A stretch of 64,000 nt of DNA from Bifidobacterium primatium (GCF_002802875.1 NZ_PEBI01000001.1:397830-461829); one strand, 5' to 3'; counted from the stretch's first letter, positions 8,112-16,792 are shown. Translations and numbers: made by a program. Notes: generated by a model not told the origin, from the letters alone.

Positions 8112-9041
8112 TCAGTAGTGGATGTACTGGAAGTCGTGAACGTTCTTGAACGTACGGCTGAACGGCTTGCCGTTGTAGGTGGCGCCGCACTCGCTGGTGG
8201 TCACGCTGCCGTCGGCGTTGACCTTCTCGACGATGGCCACGTGGCCGTACTGGGCGCTGGCGCCCTCCTGGCCGCGCTGGAAGACCATCACATCGCCGAC
8301 GCGGGGGGTGTTGTCCACCCAGTAGCCGTGGGCGCGGGCGGAATCCGCCCACATGGCGCCGTCGCCGAAGTAGGAGCCGACCGGCAGATTGAGCTGGTGA
8401 CGGCGGGTGTAGGCCCACCAGGTGCACTGGGAGAACGCGTAGGCGTTGCCGGTGTCGCCGGTGTCGTGGTTGGGGTTGAAGCCGGCGGGAACGGCGTCGC
8501 CGTCGCGGTCCATGAACGCGGCGACCTTGGCGTTGTTCGCCTTGGACTTCGACATCTGCGAGGCGTCAAGCGAATCGGTGGCGGAGGAAAGGCTCCACTG
8601 GGCGGAGTCGCTGGCCGCGGCCTGCGTCGTGGCGGAGCGCTCCTCGGAGCGGGAGACCTGGGTCGTGGCCGATTCCGCGGCATCGGCGGATGCCATGGAG
8701 TCGGCGACCAGCGTGGTGCCGCCCTTGTCGGCGGTGGGAAGATTGGCTGAGTTCGCGGTGGAAGCGTAGGTGAGGCTTCCCGCCGTGGCGGCCAGCAATG
8801 CGAAAGCCGAAGCGGTGATGAACTGCTTCTTGTGGGCCTGCTGCCTGGCGGCCTGGCGAATGGCCCTGCGGGTGCGCGGCACGGAGGCGTTCATCGCCTT
8901 GGCCACCTCGGGCACGAGGGCCATCGGGGTATTCGCATACACCACGGCGGCGGTATGCGCCGCGCGCATCTCACGTACACGAGCGGTCACAGCGCTGTTG
9001 ACGCGCTGGGCGCCGCGTGCCTTATGAGCGGCATGTTTCAT
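8112..9041 (-). CDS. Membrane-anchored or secreted CHAP-domain amidase/endopeptidase
   Basis: A 309-residue protein with a long basic N-terminal region (1-73), a hydrophobic segment near 74-93 (FITASAFALLAATAGSLTYA) that can be an uncleaved anchor or a late signal peptide, a low-complexity region, and a C-terminal CHAP domain (about 195-309). Catalytic Cys206 lies in SQCTWWAY and His267 in YGHVAIVEKV. CHAP enzymes cut peptidoglycan as amidases or cross-bridge endopeptidases. The basic 70-residue N-terminus before the membrane segment is longer than a normal signal peptide and might be an intracellular handle. The ATG at 9041 has AAGGAGT 8 bases upstream, and a TTGTGG-17-TATCAT promoter lies just beyond. 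Confidence 0.92.
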   Translation of the reverse strand: MKHAAHKARGAQRVNSAVTARVREMRAAHTAAVVYANTPMALVPEVAKAMNASVPRTRRAIRQAARQQAHKKQFITASAFALLAATAGSLTYASTANSANLPTADKGGTTLVADSMASADAAESATTQVSRSEERSATTQAAASDSAQWSLSSATDSLDASQMSKSKANNAKVAAFMDRDGDAVPAGFNPNHDTGDTGNAYAFSQCTWWAYTRRHQLNLPVGSYFGDGAMWADSARAHGYWVDNTPRVGDVMVFQRGQEGASAQYGHVAIVEKVNADGSVTTSECGATYNGKPFSRTFKNVHDFQYIHY

Positions 9042-9078
9042 TACGAATCACTCCTTGGTTGTTCAATACCAAAAAACG

Positions 9079-9107
9079 ATGATAACCAGCGCAGATGACG
9101 GCCACAA
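9079..9107 (-). promoter_or_regulatory. Promoter for CHAP gene
   Basis: Minus-strand TTGTGG (9107-9102), 17 bases, TATCAT (9084-9079), about 35 bases before the start codon. Confidence 0.6.
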
Positions 9108-9147
9108 GCCGTCGACGAAACATTGCGCCGTCAAACGTTTCATGAAC

Positions 9148-9176
9148 TTGACAGTCTGGATATTAGGTGCTAACAG
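9148..9176 (+). promoter_or_regulatory. Candidate promoter for serC with a long leader
   Basis: A consensus TTGACA (9148-9153), 17 bases, then TAACAG (9171-9176). It would give a leader of roughly 185 bases before serC. The leader holds a small AACCTT/AAGGTT hairpin (9196-9211) and the inverted repeat TTCTCA-CATTA-TGAGAA (9321-9337). I recognise no known riboswitch in this 326-base gap. Confidence 0.4.
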
Positions 9177-9367
9177 CATTGCCCCTTGCAGACGAACCTT
9201 CCAAAAGGTTAAGAGATTGCAGGGTTTTCTCCAAATCGCCCCCGAATATCATCCCTGCGGACGATGGCCGTTCCCTCCTTGTATTTCCAAAGGAAACACC
9301 ACGTTCACCGTATTGTCCAAATTCTCACATTATGAGAAAATACACCGGTCTCACTACGCTGGGGCCC

Positions 9368-10513
9368 ATGATCGACACCGTGAAAATCCCTTCCTCCCTC
9401 CTGCCCGAAGACGGCCGTTTCGGCTGCGGGCCCAGCAAGATCCGTCGCAAGCAGATCGCCGCGCTCACCGAGGCCGGCACCACGCTGCTCGGCACGTCGC
9501 ACCGCCAGCAGCCGGTGAAGCATGTCGTCGCCTCCATCCGCGAGGGTCTGGCGCAGTACTTCTCCATCCCCGACGGATACCAGGTCGCCCTCGGCAACGG
9601 CGGCGCCAGCGCGTTCTGGGAGATGGCCTGCGCATCGCTCATCGCCCGACGCGGCGCGTTCGGCACCTACGGTTCATTCAGCGGCAAGTTCGCGGCCAGC
9701 GCCGCCAACGCCCCGTTCCTCGAGGACCCGGTGATCTACAAGGCAGACTTCGGTTCATGCGCCCTGCCGAAGTACACGGAGGACGTGGACGTCTACTGCT
9801 GGGCGCACAACGAGACCTCCACCGGCGTGATGGCGCCCGTCGAACGCGTCGAGGGCAGCGTGGAGCAGCATGCGCTCACGCTCATCGACGCCACCAGCGG
9901 CGCCGGCGGCCTTCCGGTCGACATCGCACAGACCGATGCCTACTATTTCTCCCCGCAGAAGGTGTTCGGCTCGGACGGCGGCCTGTGGTTCGCCATCCTC
10001 TCCCCCGATGCCGTCGAACGCGCCGGACAGGTGGAGCACAGCGCGACGCTCGAGGGCGCCCGACGCTGGGTGCCGCCGTTCCTCTCGCTCACCAAGGCCC
10101 TCGACAACTCCCGCAAGAACCAGACGCTCAACACCCCGGCCATCGCCACGCTGGTGCTGATGAACGAGCAGGTGACGTGGCTCAACGAGCACGGCGGCCT
10201 CAAGTGGGCGACGAAGCGCTGTGCGAAGTCCGCGAACATCCTGTACTCGTGGGCGGAGCGCTCCGACTACGCCCGGCCGTTCGTCGAGGACAAGTCGATT
10301 CGCTCGAACGTGGTGGTCACCATCGACCTCGACGATTCGATCAGCGCGTCGAACGTCGTCGCCGCACTGCATGCGAACGGCATCGTCGACACGAACGGCT
10401 ACCGCAAGCTGGGTCGCAACCAGCTGCGCATCGGCGTGTTCCCGTCGGTCAAGCCCGGCGACGTCGAGGCGCTGACGTACTGCATCGACTACGTCGTCGA
10501 CCACATGAAGTGA
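9368..10513 (+). CDS. serC: Phosphoserine aminotransferase
   Basis: SerC transaminates 3-phosphohydroxypyruvate with glutamate to give O-phosphoserine, the second step of serine synthesis. The 381-residue protein belongs to the actinobacterial SerC branch. The N-terminal FGCGPSKIRRKQI is the phosphate/substrate loop, SHRQQPVKHVV is typical of the branch, and the pyridoxal-phosphate lysine is Lys198 in FSPQKVFGSDGG. The ATG at 9368 is the start shared by relatives (V-K-I-P-S-S-L-L-P right after it). An in-frame ATG at 9332 would add 12 residues but lacks a ribosome site. serA and serB are not in the window. It is convergent with manA. Confidence 0.95.
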   Translation: MIDTVKIPSSLLPEDGRFGCGPSKIRRKQIAALTEAGTTLLGTSHRQQPVKHVVASIREGLAQYFSIPDGYQVALGNGGASAFWEMACASLIARRGAFGTYGSFSGKFAASAANAPFLEDPVIYKADFGSCALPKYTEDVDVYCWAHNETSTGVMAPVERVEGSVEQHALTLIDATSGAGGLPVDIAQTDAYYFSPQKVFGSDGGLWFAILSPDAVERAGQVEHSATLEGARRWVPPFLSLTKALDNSRKNQTLNTPAIATLVLMNEQVTWLNEHGGLKWATKRCAKSANILYSWAERSDYARPFVEDKSIRSNVVVTIDLDDSISASNVVAALHANGIVDTNGYRKLGRNQLRIGVFPSVKPGDVEALTYCIDYVVDHMK

Positions 10514-10592
10514 CGGATGCCGGCGGCGCGCATACGCGGCCGCGCATTCCATATATATAGGCGGACGATACGAGCCGCCCATATGGAGACGC

Positions 10593-11948
10593 TCATATGC
10601 CGGTGGAGGCCAACAGCAGGCCGCCACCGGCATATTGCGTTCCCGGGCCGCCGCCGTCGCCTGCGACGGGCGCGCCTTCCCCGACCGTGATGCGCATCTC
10701 GCCGTCGGCGGCGGGAACGAAGACGGCCTCGCCGCCGTGCAGCACGGCCGCTCTCCCGCCCCCCGCACTCAGATGTGCCTCGCCCCCGAGGCATATCGCC
10801 ACGCGCGGCCGCGCCGGCGTGGCGAACCCGCCGGCGGAGGCCAGCGTCAGCGAGAACTCGCGCAGGGCCTCGGGCCGGTACGTCACCGCATCCGCGCCCA
10901 GACGCCGGCATTCCGCCCGGTACGGCGGCGCCGGCATGACGTCGACGTTGCGCAGCACGCTCGGCACGTCGCGGTGCTTGACGGTGAGTCCGGCACGCAG
11001 GACGTTGTCCGAGTTCGTCATGATCTCGGCGGCCAGACCATGGATATACGCATGCACGGTCCCCGGCGCGATGGCCACGGCCTCGCCGGGAGCCAGCCGC
11101 ACGGCGTTCATCATCAGCAGGCAGGCCACGCAGGGGTCGCCGGGAAACGCGCTGGCCGCGACGATGGCGTTGTCCAGGGCGTCGAAGGCATGACGATCGG
11201 CCGCGCGTCGCTCCCCGGAACACGATGCGGCCAGCGACGAACGTGCGGCCTGAAGCAGCGGAACCCAGTCGATGGGGCCGGCCGAGGCGCCTGCGGACGT
11301 TTCGCCGTATGCGACGGCCGTGGCGAAGGCGCGGAAGACCCGTCGCTGCGTGAGCGACCATGCACGCGCGGCGATGGGCATGAAGACATCAAGACCGACG
11401 CCCTCGGCATCGAGACCTCCCGACAACGCATCGGCCATACGGTCCGTCAGCGGATGGCCGACCGCCCGCAGCAGGCGAACCTGACGGGGCAGCGGGGCGA
11501 AACCCACCGATGCGGCGAACGGCTCCAACGCCACCACCATCTCGTATTTGTCGACGGCGTCCTTGAACGAGCGACGCGGCGAGTCCACGGGCACGCCGCG
11601 CATCTGCTCGCGGTGGAACCCCGCACGCGCCTCGAAGGCGACCGGATGCACCTGGAGCGAGAGCGGCATGTGGACGGCGATGACCTTCATGAGATACGGC
11701 AGTTCAGGACCCCAGACGGACGAGACCCGCTCCCCCAGCATCGCCAACGGCTCGCGGCAAACAAGCTCATCAAGAGAAACCCCCTCCCCCGAACCTTCGG
11801 GAAGGACCGTGGACGGGGACTGCCGGTGCCCGCTGAACCACAGCTCCGCCAGGGGGCCGTCGACGGCCGTGAAATCGGGGAACATGGCCTGCAGACGATG
11901 CGACGACCCCCACGCGTACCGTTTCGGCACCGGTCGCATCGGCATCAT
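10593..11948 (-). CDS. manA: Mannose-6-phosphate isomerase, class I
   Basis: A zinc enzyme that interconverts mannose-6-phosphate and fructose-6-phosphate, linking mannose use to central metabolism and GDP-mannose supply. The 451-residue protein starts with the family pattern KRYAWGSSHRL, has the zinc-site motif PLSLQVHP (Gln and His), the KYEMVVAL glutamate motif and the C-terminal GTVHAYIHGLAAEIMTNSDNVLRAGLT signature with catalytic Arg. Three methionine codons cluster at the start. AGGAAGG abuts the first (11954) but is 7 bases from the one at 11948, so I place the start there. It is divergent from the small membrane protein gene and convergent with serC. Confidence 0.95.
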   Translation of the reverse strand: MMPMRPVPKRYAWGSSHRLQAMFPDFTAVDGPLAELWFSGHRQSPSTVLPEGSGEGVSLDELVCREPLAMLGERVSSVWGPELPYLMKVIAVHMPLSLQVHPVAFEARAGFHREQMRGVPVDSPRRSFKDAVDKYEMVVALEPFAASVGFAPLPRQVRLLRAVGHPLTDRMADALSGGLDAEGVGLDVFMPIAARAWSLTQRRVFRAFATAVAYGETSAGASAGPIDWVPLLQAARSSLAASCSGERRAADRHAFDALDNAIVAASAFPGDPCVACLLMMNAVRLAPGEAVAIAPGTVHAYIHGLAAEIMTNSDNVLRAGLTVKHRDVPSVLRNVDVMPAPPYRAECRRLGADAVTYRPEALREFSLTLASAGGFATPARPRVAICLGGEAHLSAGGGRAAVLHGGEAVFVPAADGEMRITVGEGAPVAGDGGGPGTQYAGGGLLLASTGI

Positions 11949-12032
11949 GGGCATTCCTTCCTGGCGGGCGCGCCGCCCGTTCCGGCGACGTCATGACCCC
12001 ATAAGGTTACCCCGAGTTGTAAGGTATTCTCT

Positions 12033-12287
12033 ATGAAATTGGCACCCATCATCGATCCAGGCGCCCGCAAGCCCGGTCCGAAACCGGCTCAGGTGGACCT
12101 TCATCGGGTGTTTTTCCTCGGTACGGCGCTGTGGCTTGTGGCCGCGATCGTCTGCCTGATTCTCGTGTTGTGCGGCATCAACGCCGTGAAGTCGCTGATC
12201 GTCTGCGTCGCCGGCATGATCATCGGGGTTCTGCTGCTCACGTGGGAGCATTTCAACCGCTGGTACTACCGCCGTCTCGGCAAGTGA
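12033..12287 (+). CDS. Small two-helix membrane protein, DUF2530-like
   Basis: An 84-residue protein with two transmembrane helices (about 28-48 and 53-70) separated by a very short turn, an Asp/Pro/Lys-rich N-terminus and a basic tail WYYRRLGK. Size, topology and the GINAVKS turn match the actinobacterial DUF2530 family, whose function is unknown. A weak AAGG lies 8 bases before the ATG. It is divergent from manA across an 84-base gap and convergent with the sensor kinase. Confidence 0.6.
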   Translation: MKLAPIIDPGARKPGPKPAQVDLHRVFFLGTALWLVAAIVCLILVLCGINAVKSLIVCVAGMIIGVLLLTWEHFNRWYYRRLGK

Positions 12288-12329
12288 CGCGGCACGGTGC
12301 GGCGTCGATGTCCGACGCCGCACCGGAGC

Positions 12330-13616
12330 CTATTGCGCCAGCGGCAGGGTGAAGGTGAAGGTGCTGCCCTTGCGCGGCGCGCTCCACACCGATACGGAGC
12401 CATGGTGCGTGAGCGCCACATGCTTGACGATCGCCAGGCCGAGGCCGACGCCGTCCTTGGTGACCGACGTCTGATTGCCGCCGCGATAGAAGCGTTCGAA
12501 GATGCGGGGCTGATCCTCGCGGGAGATGCCGCAGCCCTGGTCGACCACGCGGATGACGGCGTGCTTGCCGTCCTTGGATCTCGACACGGCCACGCCGACC
12601 GCCGACTTGCTCGGCGAATATTCGACGGCGTTCTCGATGAGCTTGACCACGGCCCCCTGCAACTGCTCGGATTCGGCATGCACCATGAGCGAATCGTCTC
12701 CGTTGACCACCAGGCGCACATTCTTCGCCTCGGCGGCGGCGCGCACGCCGTCGGCCGCATGGCGCACCTCGGCGAGCAGGTTGACCTCGTTGTCCTTGCC
12801 GGGCACGACCTTCTGCTGCGCCTTGATGAGCAGCAGCAGATCGGCGACGAGATGCCCCATGTGGGCGGCGTACTCGCGCACCTGCGACGCCTCCACCATG
12901 ATGCGGTCGATGTCGACGTCGTCCTGTTCGAGATCCTCGCCCAGCGTCTCCAACGCCTTCGTGGGCCTGAGCAGCTGCTCGGTGACGTTGGCGACGAAAT
13001 CCTCACGCACCTGGGCGAAACGCCGCTCCTCGCTCACGTCGTCGATGAGCACGACGGTCTTGTCGTCGGCGATCTGGCCGACGGTGACCTTCAGCCAGTT
13101 CGGCCGCGACACCACGTTGCCCTCGCCGTCGCGGGTCTCGGATTCCTCGTCGGCATTGATGACGAATGGGTCGGCGAAGCGTTTGGCCGTCTCGGTCATC
13201 AGCTCGCACGAACGCTTTCCGCCGGATTCGCGCACGCTGTGGATCGCGGCAAGCACGCGATCGTTCACGATGGTCTCGTCGTCCACGATGCCGAGGCGGT
13301 ACGCCGCCGGACCGGCGATGAGCACCTCGTCGTCATCGTTGACCACGATGGACGTCGACGGCAGCACGGCCAGCAGACGGATGGTCTCGTAATCGAGATC
13401 GTCGTCGTCATCGTCGTCATCGTCGTCGCGGCCGGACGGCCTGAAGCCGATTCGGGCGCGCCAGTGCGCAATCGTATCGGCGTTGATGTACCGTGAAATA
13501 AACGGATACGCCCAGTTGTATATTTTGGCGATGATCGCGATGAACGCGATGAGGATCATCACACCGAATACGATGAGCACGATCGTCGAGAAGGCATCGG
13601 GGCTGCTGTTGGTCAC
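12330..13616 (-). CDS. PhoR/SenX3-like sensor kinase lacking the phospho-accepting histidine
   Basis: A 428-residue membrane protein: one N-terminal transmembrane helix (about 10-32), a run of ten aspartates near 64-73, a PAS-like region (about 77-195), a dimerisation helix pair and a complete HATPase domain. The ATPase boxes are intact: N-box LIENAVEYSP, G1 DQGCGIS, F-box RIFERFYRG, G2 GVGLGLAIVKH. The H-box reads FVANVTEQLLRP; relatives have FVANVSHELKTP, so the position of the autophosphorylated His is Glu213. No response-regulator gene is adjacent. In other actinobacteria this kinase (PhoR) and PhoU are divergent, as here, and control the phosphate response. The start is uncertain: GTG at 13616 has a GGAAGG touching it and a CACAAT -10-like box just upstream, so it may be leaderless. 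It may act as an ATP-binding scaffold or as a phosphatase-only partner. Confidence 0.85.
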   Translation of the reverse strand: MTNSSPDAFSTIVLIVFGVMILIAFIAIIAKIYNWAYPFISRYINADTIAHWRARIGFRPSGRDDDDDDDDDDLDYETIRLLAVLPSTSIVVNDDDEVLIAGPAAYRLGIVDDETIVNDRVLAAIHSVRESGGKRSCELMTETAKRFADPFVINADEESETRDGEGNVVSRPNWLKVTVGQIADDKTVVLIDDVSEERRFAQVREDFVANVTEQLLRPTKALETLGEDLEQDDVDIDRIMVEASQVREYAAHMGHLVADLLLLIKAQQKVVPGKDNEVNLLAEVRHAADGVRAAAEAKNVRLVVNGDDSLMVHAESEQLQGAVVKLIENAVEYSPSKSAVGVAVSRSKDGKHAVIRVVDQGCGISREDQPRIFERFYRGGNQTSVTKDGVGLGLAIVKHVALTHHGSVSVWSAPRKGSTFTFTLPLAQ

Positions 13617-13703
13617 CCTTCCATTGTGGCACGAGTTTCGATGCGGAAACGCAGGGTCTTCGCAATGGCGGGAAAACCACGGTACGCTAGTCCGTTGGCA
13701 TAA

Positions 13704-13732
13704 GTGAATATCGAGTGAACACGGGGGTAAAC
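13704..13732 (-). promoter_or_regulatory. PHO-box-like direct repeats between the kinase gene and phoU
   Basis: On the minus strand the cores TTTAC, TTCAC and TTCAC are repeated at 12- and 11-base intervals. Streptomyces PhoP binds 11-base direct repeats of GTTCACC type in the same phoU/phoR gap. A further GTTTAC on the plus strand at 13749 forms an inverted partner. Confidence 0.5.
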
Positions 13733-13842
13733 ACTCAGCCAATTCAGGGTTTACTCTCCGGGTCGGTTCTGGGCAATCTCCGTCCCTCCCCTAGAATGGG
13801 AGAGGTTGCACTCAGACCATATATGGAAAGGCAATGAGAACA

Positions 13843-14550
13843 ATGCGCGTTATTTTCAACGAGGAGCTGAAGCAGGTAGCCGACGACCTCGACCGCATGG
13901 CACAGGAAGTGCGTACGGCGATCCTCGGCGCCGGCAAAGCACTGCTCGAGTCTGATGTCGAGGCAGCCCAGAGCGTCATCGATGGCGATCTGGAGATCGA
14001 CGCCCTGGAAACCAGCGTCATCAACCAGTGCGTGCAACTGCTGGCCAAGCAGAGCCCCGTGGCGACCGACCTTCGCGTGGTCGTCTCCACGCTGCGTCTG
14101 GCCTCCACCTTCGAGCGTATGGGCGATCTGGCCCGTCACGTCGCGGAGATCGCACGCCGTACCTACCCGGAGTCCGCTCTGACGCCGGAGACCCGCGAGG
14201 TCTTCTCCCAGATGCAGGCCTTCCTCGACGAGACCACCAAGAAGCTGATCACCGCGCTCGACAACCGCGACGAGAAGCTCGCCGAGCAGCTGATCATCGA
14301 TGACGACAAGCTCGACGACCTGCACCACGAGGTCTTCGATATCGTCAACGGCGAGAACTGGACCGGCAACACGCAGCAGACCATCGACGTGGTGCTGCTG
14401 GGCCGCTTCTACGAGCGTTTCGGCGACCACGCCGTCTCCGTCGCCCGCCGTCTGGTCTACATCGTCTCCGGCTTCGATCCGTCGAAGGCTCCGAAGACCA
14501 AGGCCGACTCCTCCGCCAACGACCCGTACCTGGCCGCTCCGGAGAACTGA
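13843..14550 (+). CDS. phoU: Phosphate transport/signalling accessory protein PhoU
   Basis: PhoU is a peripheral all-helical protein that links the Pst phosphate transporter to the PhoR kinase and represses the Pho response when phosphate is plentiful. The 235-residue protein has two PhoU repeats, each with the metal-cluster motif: FERMGDLARHVAEI in the first and YERFGDHAVSVARR in the second. The length fits the family. Two ATGs are possible: 13834 (GGAAAGG only 2 bases away) and 13843 (11 bases away). Relatives begin MRxxFNxEL, which favours 13843. It is divergent from the kinase-like gene with PHO-box-like repeats between them. No pst genes are in the window. Confidence 0.95.
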   Translation: MRVIFNEELKQVADDLDRMAQEVRTAILGAGKALLESDVEAAQSVIDGDLEIDALETSVINQCVQLLAKQSPVATDLRVVVSTLRLASTFERMGDLARHVAEIARRTYPESALTPETREVFSQMQAFLDETTKKLITALDNRDEKLAEQLIIDDDKLDDLHHEVFDIVNGENWTGNTQQTIDVVLLGRFYERFGDHAVSVARRLVYIVSGFDPSKAPKTKADSSANDPYLAAPEN

Positions 14551-14604
14551 TTTTCTCGGAGCCGAGGCATCGGCTCGCCGAACCACAACAACCGCGATAC
14601 GAAA

Positions 14605-14640
14605 GATCCCCGTCGGGCATGGGCCCTGCGGGGATTTTTC
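14605..14640 (+). terminator. Terminator after phoU
   Basis: ATCCCCG pairs with CGGGGAT across a GC-rich loop and is followed by TTTTT. Confidence 0.8.
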
Positions 14641-14673
14641 GTATCATTCGCCATATCGGCACGGCAACGCATG

Positions 14674-14709
14674 AAAGAGGCCCGCCGATTCATCTCGGCG
14701 GGCCTCTTC
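14674..14709 (-). terminator. Terminator after gpmA
   Basis: Minus-strand GAAGAGGCCCGCCGA pairs with TCGGCGGGCCTCTTTC, a 14- to 15-base stem. It lies back to back with the phoU terminator. Confidence 0.8.
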
Positions 14710-14739
14710 GTCAGAGCTTCAGGCCTTCACGGCCGGAAA

Positions 14740-15477
14740 TCACTTGCCCTGGTTGGCAACGGCGGCGGCACCGGCAGCGGCGGCCTCCGGGTCGAGGTAC
14801 TCGCCACGCGGCTTGATGGGCTTGAAGTTCTCGTCAAGCTCGTAGACCAGCGGGATGGCGGTCGGGATGTTGACCTTGGCGATCTCCTCTTCGGTCAGGC
14901 CGTCGAGCATCTTGACGATGGCGCGAAGGCTGTTGCCGTGGGCGGCGATCAGGACGGTCTTGCCGGACTTGAGCTCGGGGATGATCTCGGACTCCCAGTA
15001 CGGGGTCACGCGGGCCACGACGTTGGCCAGGGCCTCGGTCTCGGGGACCGGGTCGCCGGCGTAACGCGGGTCGTTGTTCTGGGAGTACTGGTCGTTCGGG
15101 TCGATCTCGGGCGGCGGGGTGGCGTAGGAACGGCGCCACAGCATGAACTTCTCGTCGCCGAACTCCTGACGGATCTCGGACTTGTTCTTGCCCTGCAGGG
15201 CGCCGTAGTGGCGCTCGTTGAGGTGCCAGCTGCGCTTGACGGGGATCCACAGGCGATCAGCGGCGTCAAGGGCGATGTTGGCGGTGTTGATGGCACGACG
15301 CAGCAGGGAGGTGAAGACGATGTCCGGAAGGACGTTCTTCTCCTTGAGCAGCTCGCCGCCGCGCTTGGCTTCGGCTTCGCCCTGCTCGGTCAGCGGGACG
15401 TCCACCCAGCCGGTGAACTGATTGGTCTTGTTCCATGCGCTCTGTCCGTGACGGAGCAGTACTAGTTTGTAAGTCAT
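14740..15477 (-). CDS. gpmA: 2,3-bisphosphoglycerate-dependent phosphoglycerate mutase
   Basis: Converts 3-phosphoglycerate to 2-phosphoglycerate in lower glycolysis. The 245-residue cytoplasmic enzyme has the phosphohistidine motif [10 protein letters not shown] (His10), the substrate loop [25 protein letters not shown], the acid-base [10 protein letters not shown] and the second histidine in [11 protein letters not shown]. The C-terminus ends in an Ala-rich tail. The start at 15477 is set by the family ([11 protein letters not shown]); an upstream in-frame extension to 15525 is unlikely. There is no Shine-Dalgarno; TAGACT lies 7 bases before the ATG, suggesting a leaderless transcript. Strong terminator downstream. 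Confidence 0.97.
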   Translation of the reverse strand: MTYKLVLLRHGQSAWNKTNQFTGWVDVPLTEQGEAEAKRGGELLKEKNVLPDIVFTSLLRRAINTANIALDAADRLWIPVKRSWHLNERHYGALQGKNKSEIRQEFGDEKFMLWRRSYATPPPEIDPNDQYSQNNDPRYAGDPVPETEALANVVARVTPYWESEIIPELKSGKTVLIAAHGNSLRAIVKMLDGLTEEEIAKVNIPTAIPLVYELDENFKPIKPRGEYLDPEAAAAGAAAVANQGK

Positions 15478-15585
15478 AGTTAGCAGTCTAAGCCATTCTT
15501 GCGACGAAACTCCACAATCATCCACGCCCGAGGATGACCGGCGGGTGAACTTTTCGACGACCGTCCCATCGCCGAGCCGGCGCCG

Positions 15586-16734
15586 TCACCAGCCGTCGCC
15601 GGCCGCGATGACGTTGAGCGCGACGACGACGGCGAAGACCAGCGTCTGCATGCCGGCATAGCCCAGTGCGCGGCCGAAGTCGCGGCGGGCCATGGCGCGC
15701 AGCATGGCCACCGTCGCCGCCGCGAAGGCGAGCCAGGGAATCAGTCCCCACGGCAGCCACGTCATCATCATGACGAGTATGGAGGCCATCCAGTCGACCG
15801 CGCAGCACACGGCGAGCGCCGCACGCGAGCCGCGCTCCCCCAGTCGTACGGCCAGTGTGCGCTTGCCGTGCAGCCGGTCGTCGTCGATGTCGCGCAGGTT
15901 GTTGATCATCAGCAGCATGACCGCATTGAGACCGACGCATACGGCGGCGTGGATGCCGGTGCCGCTGATGCCGAACTGGCCCTGGTCGAACCAGACCCAG
16001 CTCCATTCGGAGCCGTCGCCGGGCGTGGCGAAGTCGATGACGGCGGCGTTCGGGATGCCGATGCCGTCAAGCGACTGGCAGATGGCGTATTGGGTGCCGA
16101 GCGTGGCCACAAGACCGAAGAACACGAATACGAAGATCTCGCCGAGGCCGGCGTAGCCATAGGGATGTCTGCCGCCGGTGTAGAACCAGCCGGCGAGCAG
16201 GCATACGACGCCGACGGCGATGAACCAGTACTGGCGGGAGACGACGGCGACGGCAAGGCCGCAGATGCAGGCGAGCAGTGCGGCGACGCCGGCGGCGGCG
16301 AGTACGGCCTTCGGCTTCACCAGACCGGAGGCGACGAGACGCTGCGGCCTGCCGGTGCCGGATTCGTCGTCGGCGCGATGGGCGTCGGTGCCGCGGACGC
16401 CGTCGGAATAGTCGTTGGCGAAGTTGACGGCGATCTGGAGGAACAGCGCGACGCCGGCGCACAGCAGGGTCACGCCGAGGAAGCGCGGCAGTGCGCCGTC
16501 GAGGGCGTACCACGGCGTGGCGCAGGGACCGTAGCCGGATTCCATGTCCATCCACACACCTTCGTCGGCGGCGATGCAACGCAGTCCCCAGCCGTCGTAT
16601 CGGGACAAGACGCTCCATGCCGCGGCGGCGCCGACGACGACCGGTGCGATGGATGCGGGCAGCGTCCGCGGACGCGTGCCGCGCAGCCAGAGTCGTATGT
16701 TTGGTTTGGTTCCGCATTTGGTCATGTGCGGCAT
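15586..16734 (-). CDS. menA: UbiA-family prenyltransferase, 1,4-dihydroxy-2-naphthoate polyprenyltransferase type
   Basis: A 382-residue integral membrane enzyme that attaches a polyprenyl chain to an aromatic acceptor, in the classical case making demethylmenaquinone. The first aspartate motif is NFANDYSDGVRGTD and the second is NNLRDIDDDRLHGKRT, both positioned as in MenA; LWLRGTRPRTLPASIAPVVVG is the MenA N-terminus. About eight hydrophobic segments follow. The start ATG at 16734 has ACGGAGG six bases upstream. A roughly 55-residue insert between TM1 and TM2 (CIAADEGVWMDMESGYGPCATPWYALDG) is longer than usual. No other menaquinone genes are in the window, and bifidobacteria are not known for a respiratory chain, so the true acceptor is open. 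Confidence 0.9.
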   Translation of the reverse strand: MPHMTKCGTKPNIRLWLRGTRPRTLPASIAPVVVGAAAAWSVLSRYDGWGLRCIAADEGVWMDMESGYGPCATPWYALDGALPRFLGVTLLCAGVALFLQIAVNFANDYSDGVRGTDAHRADDESGTGRPQRLVASGLVKPKAVLAAAGVAALLACICGLAVAVVSRQYWFIAVGVVCLLAGWFYTGGRHPYGYAGLGEIFVFVFFGLVATLGTQYAICQSLDGIGIPNAAVIDFATPGDGSEWSWVWFDQGQFGISGTGIHAAVCVGLNAVMLLMINNLRDIDDDRLHGKRTLAVRLGERGSRAALAVCCAVDWMASILVMMMTWLPWGLIPWLAFAAATVAMLRAMARRDFGRALGYAGMQTLVFAVVVALNVIAAGDGW

Positions 16735-16765
16735 GATATACCTCCGTCGGGAAGGAGGAGCAAAT

Positions 16766-16792
16766 AAAAAGGCTCCCCCGGGAGGGGGAGCT
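16766..16792 (-). terminator. Terminator after the FHS permease gene
   Basis: Minus-strand GCTCCCCCTCCCGGGGGAGC hairpin followed by CTTTTT. Confidence 0.85.

Noticed and set aside
9042-9367. A cyclic-di-AMP or other riboswitch upstream of the CHAP gene or serC
   Set aside because: Cell-wall hydrolase genes of actinobacteria often have one, but I found none of the conserved core segments on either strand.
10555-10585. Terminator between convergent serC and manA
   Set aside because: The GGCGG/CCGCC stem is only five pairs (with ATAT flanks) and lacks a T-run; too weak to list.
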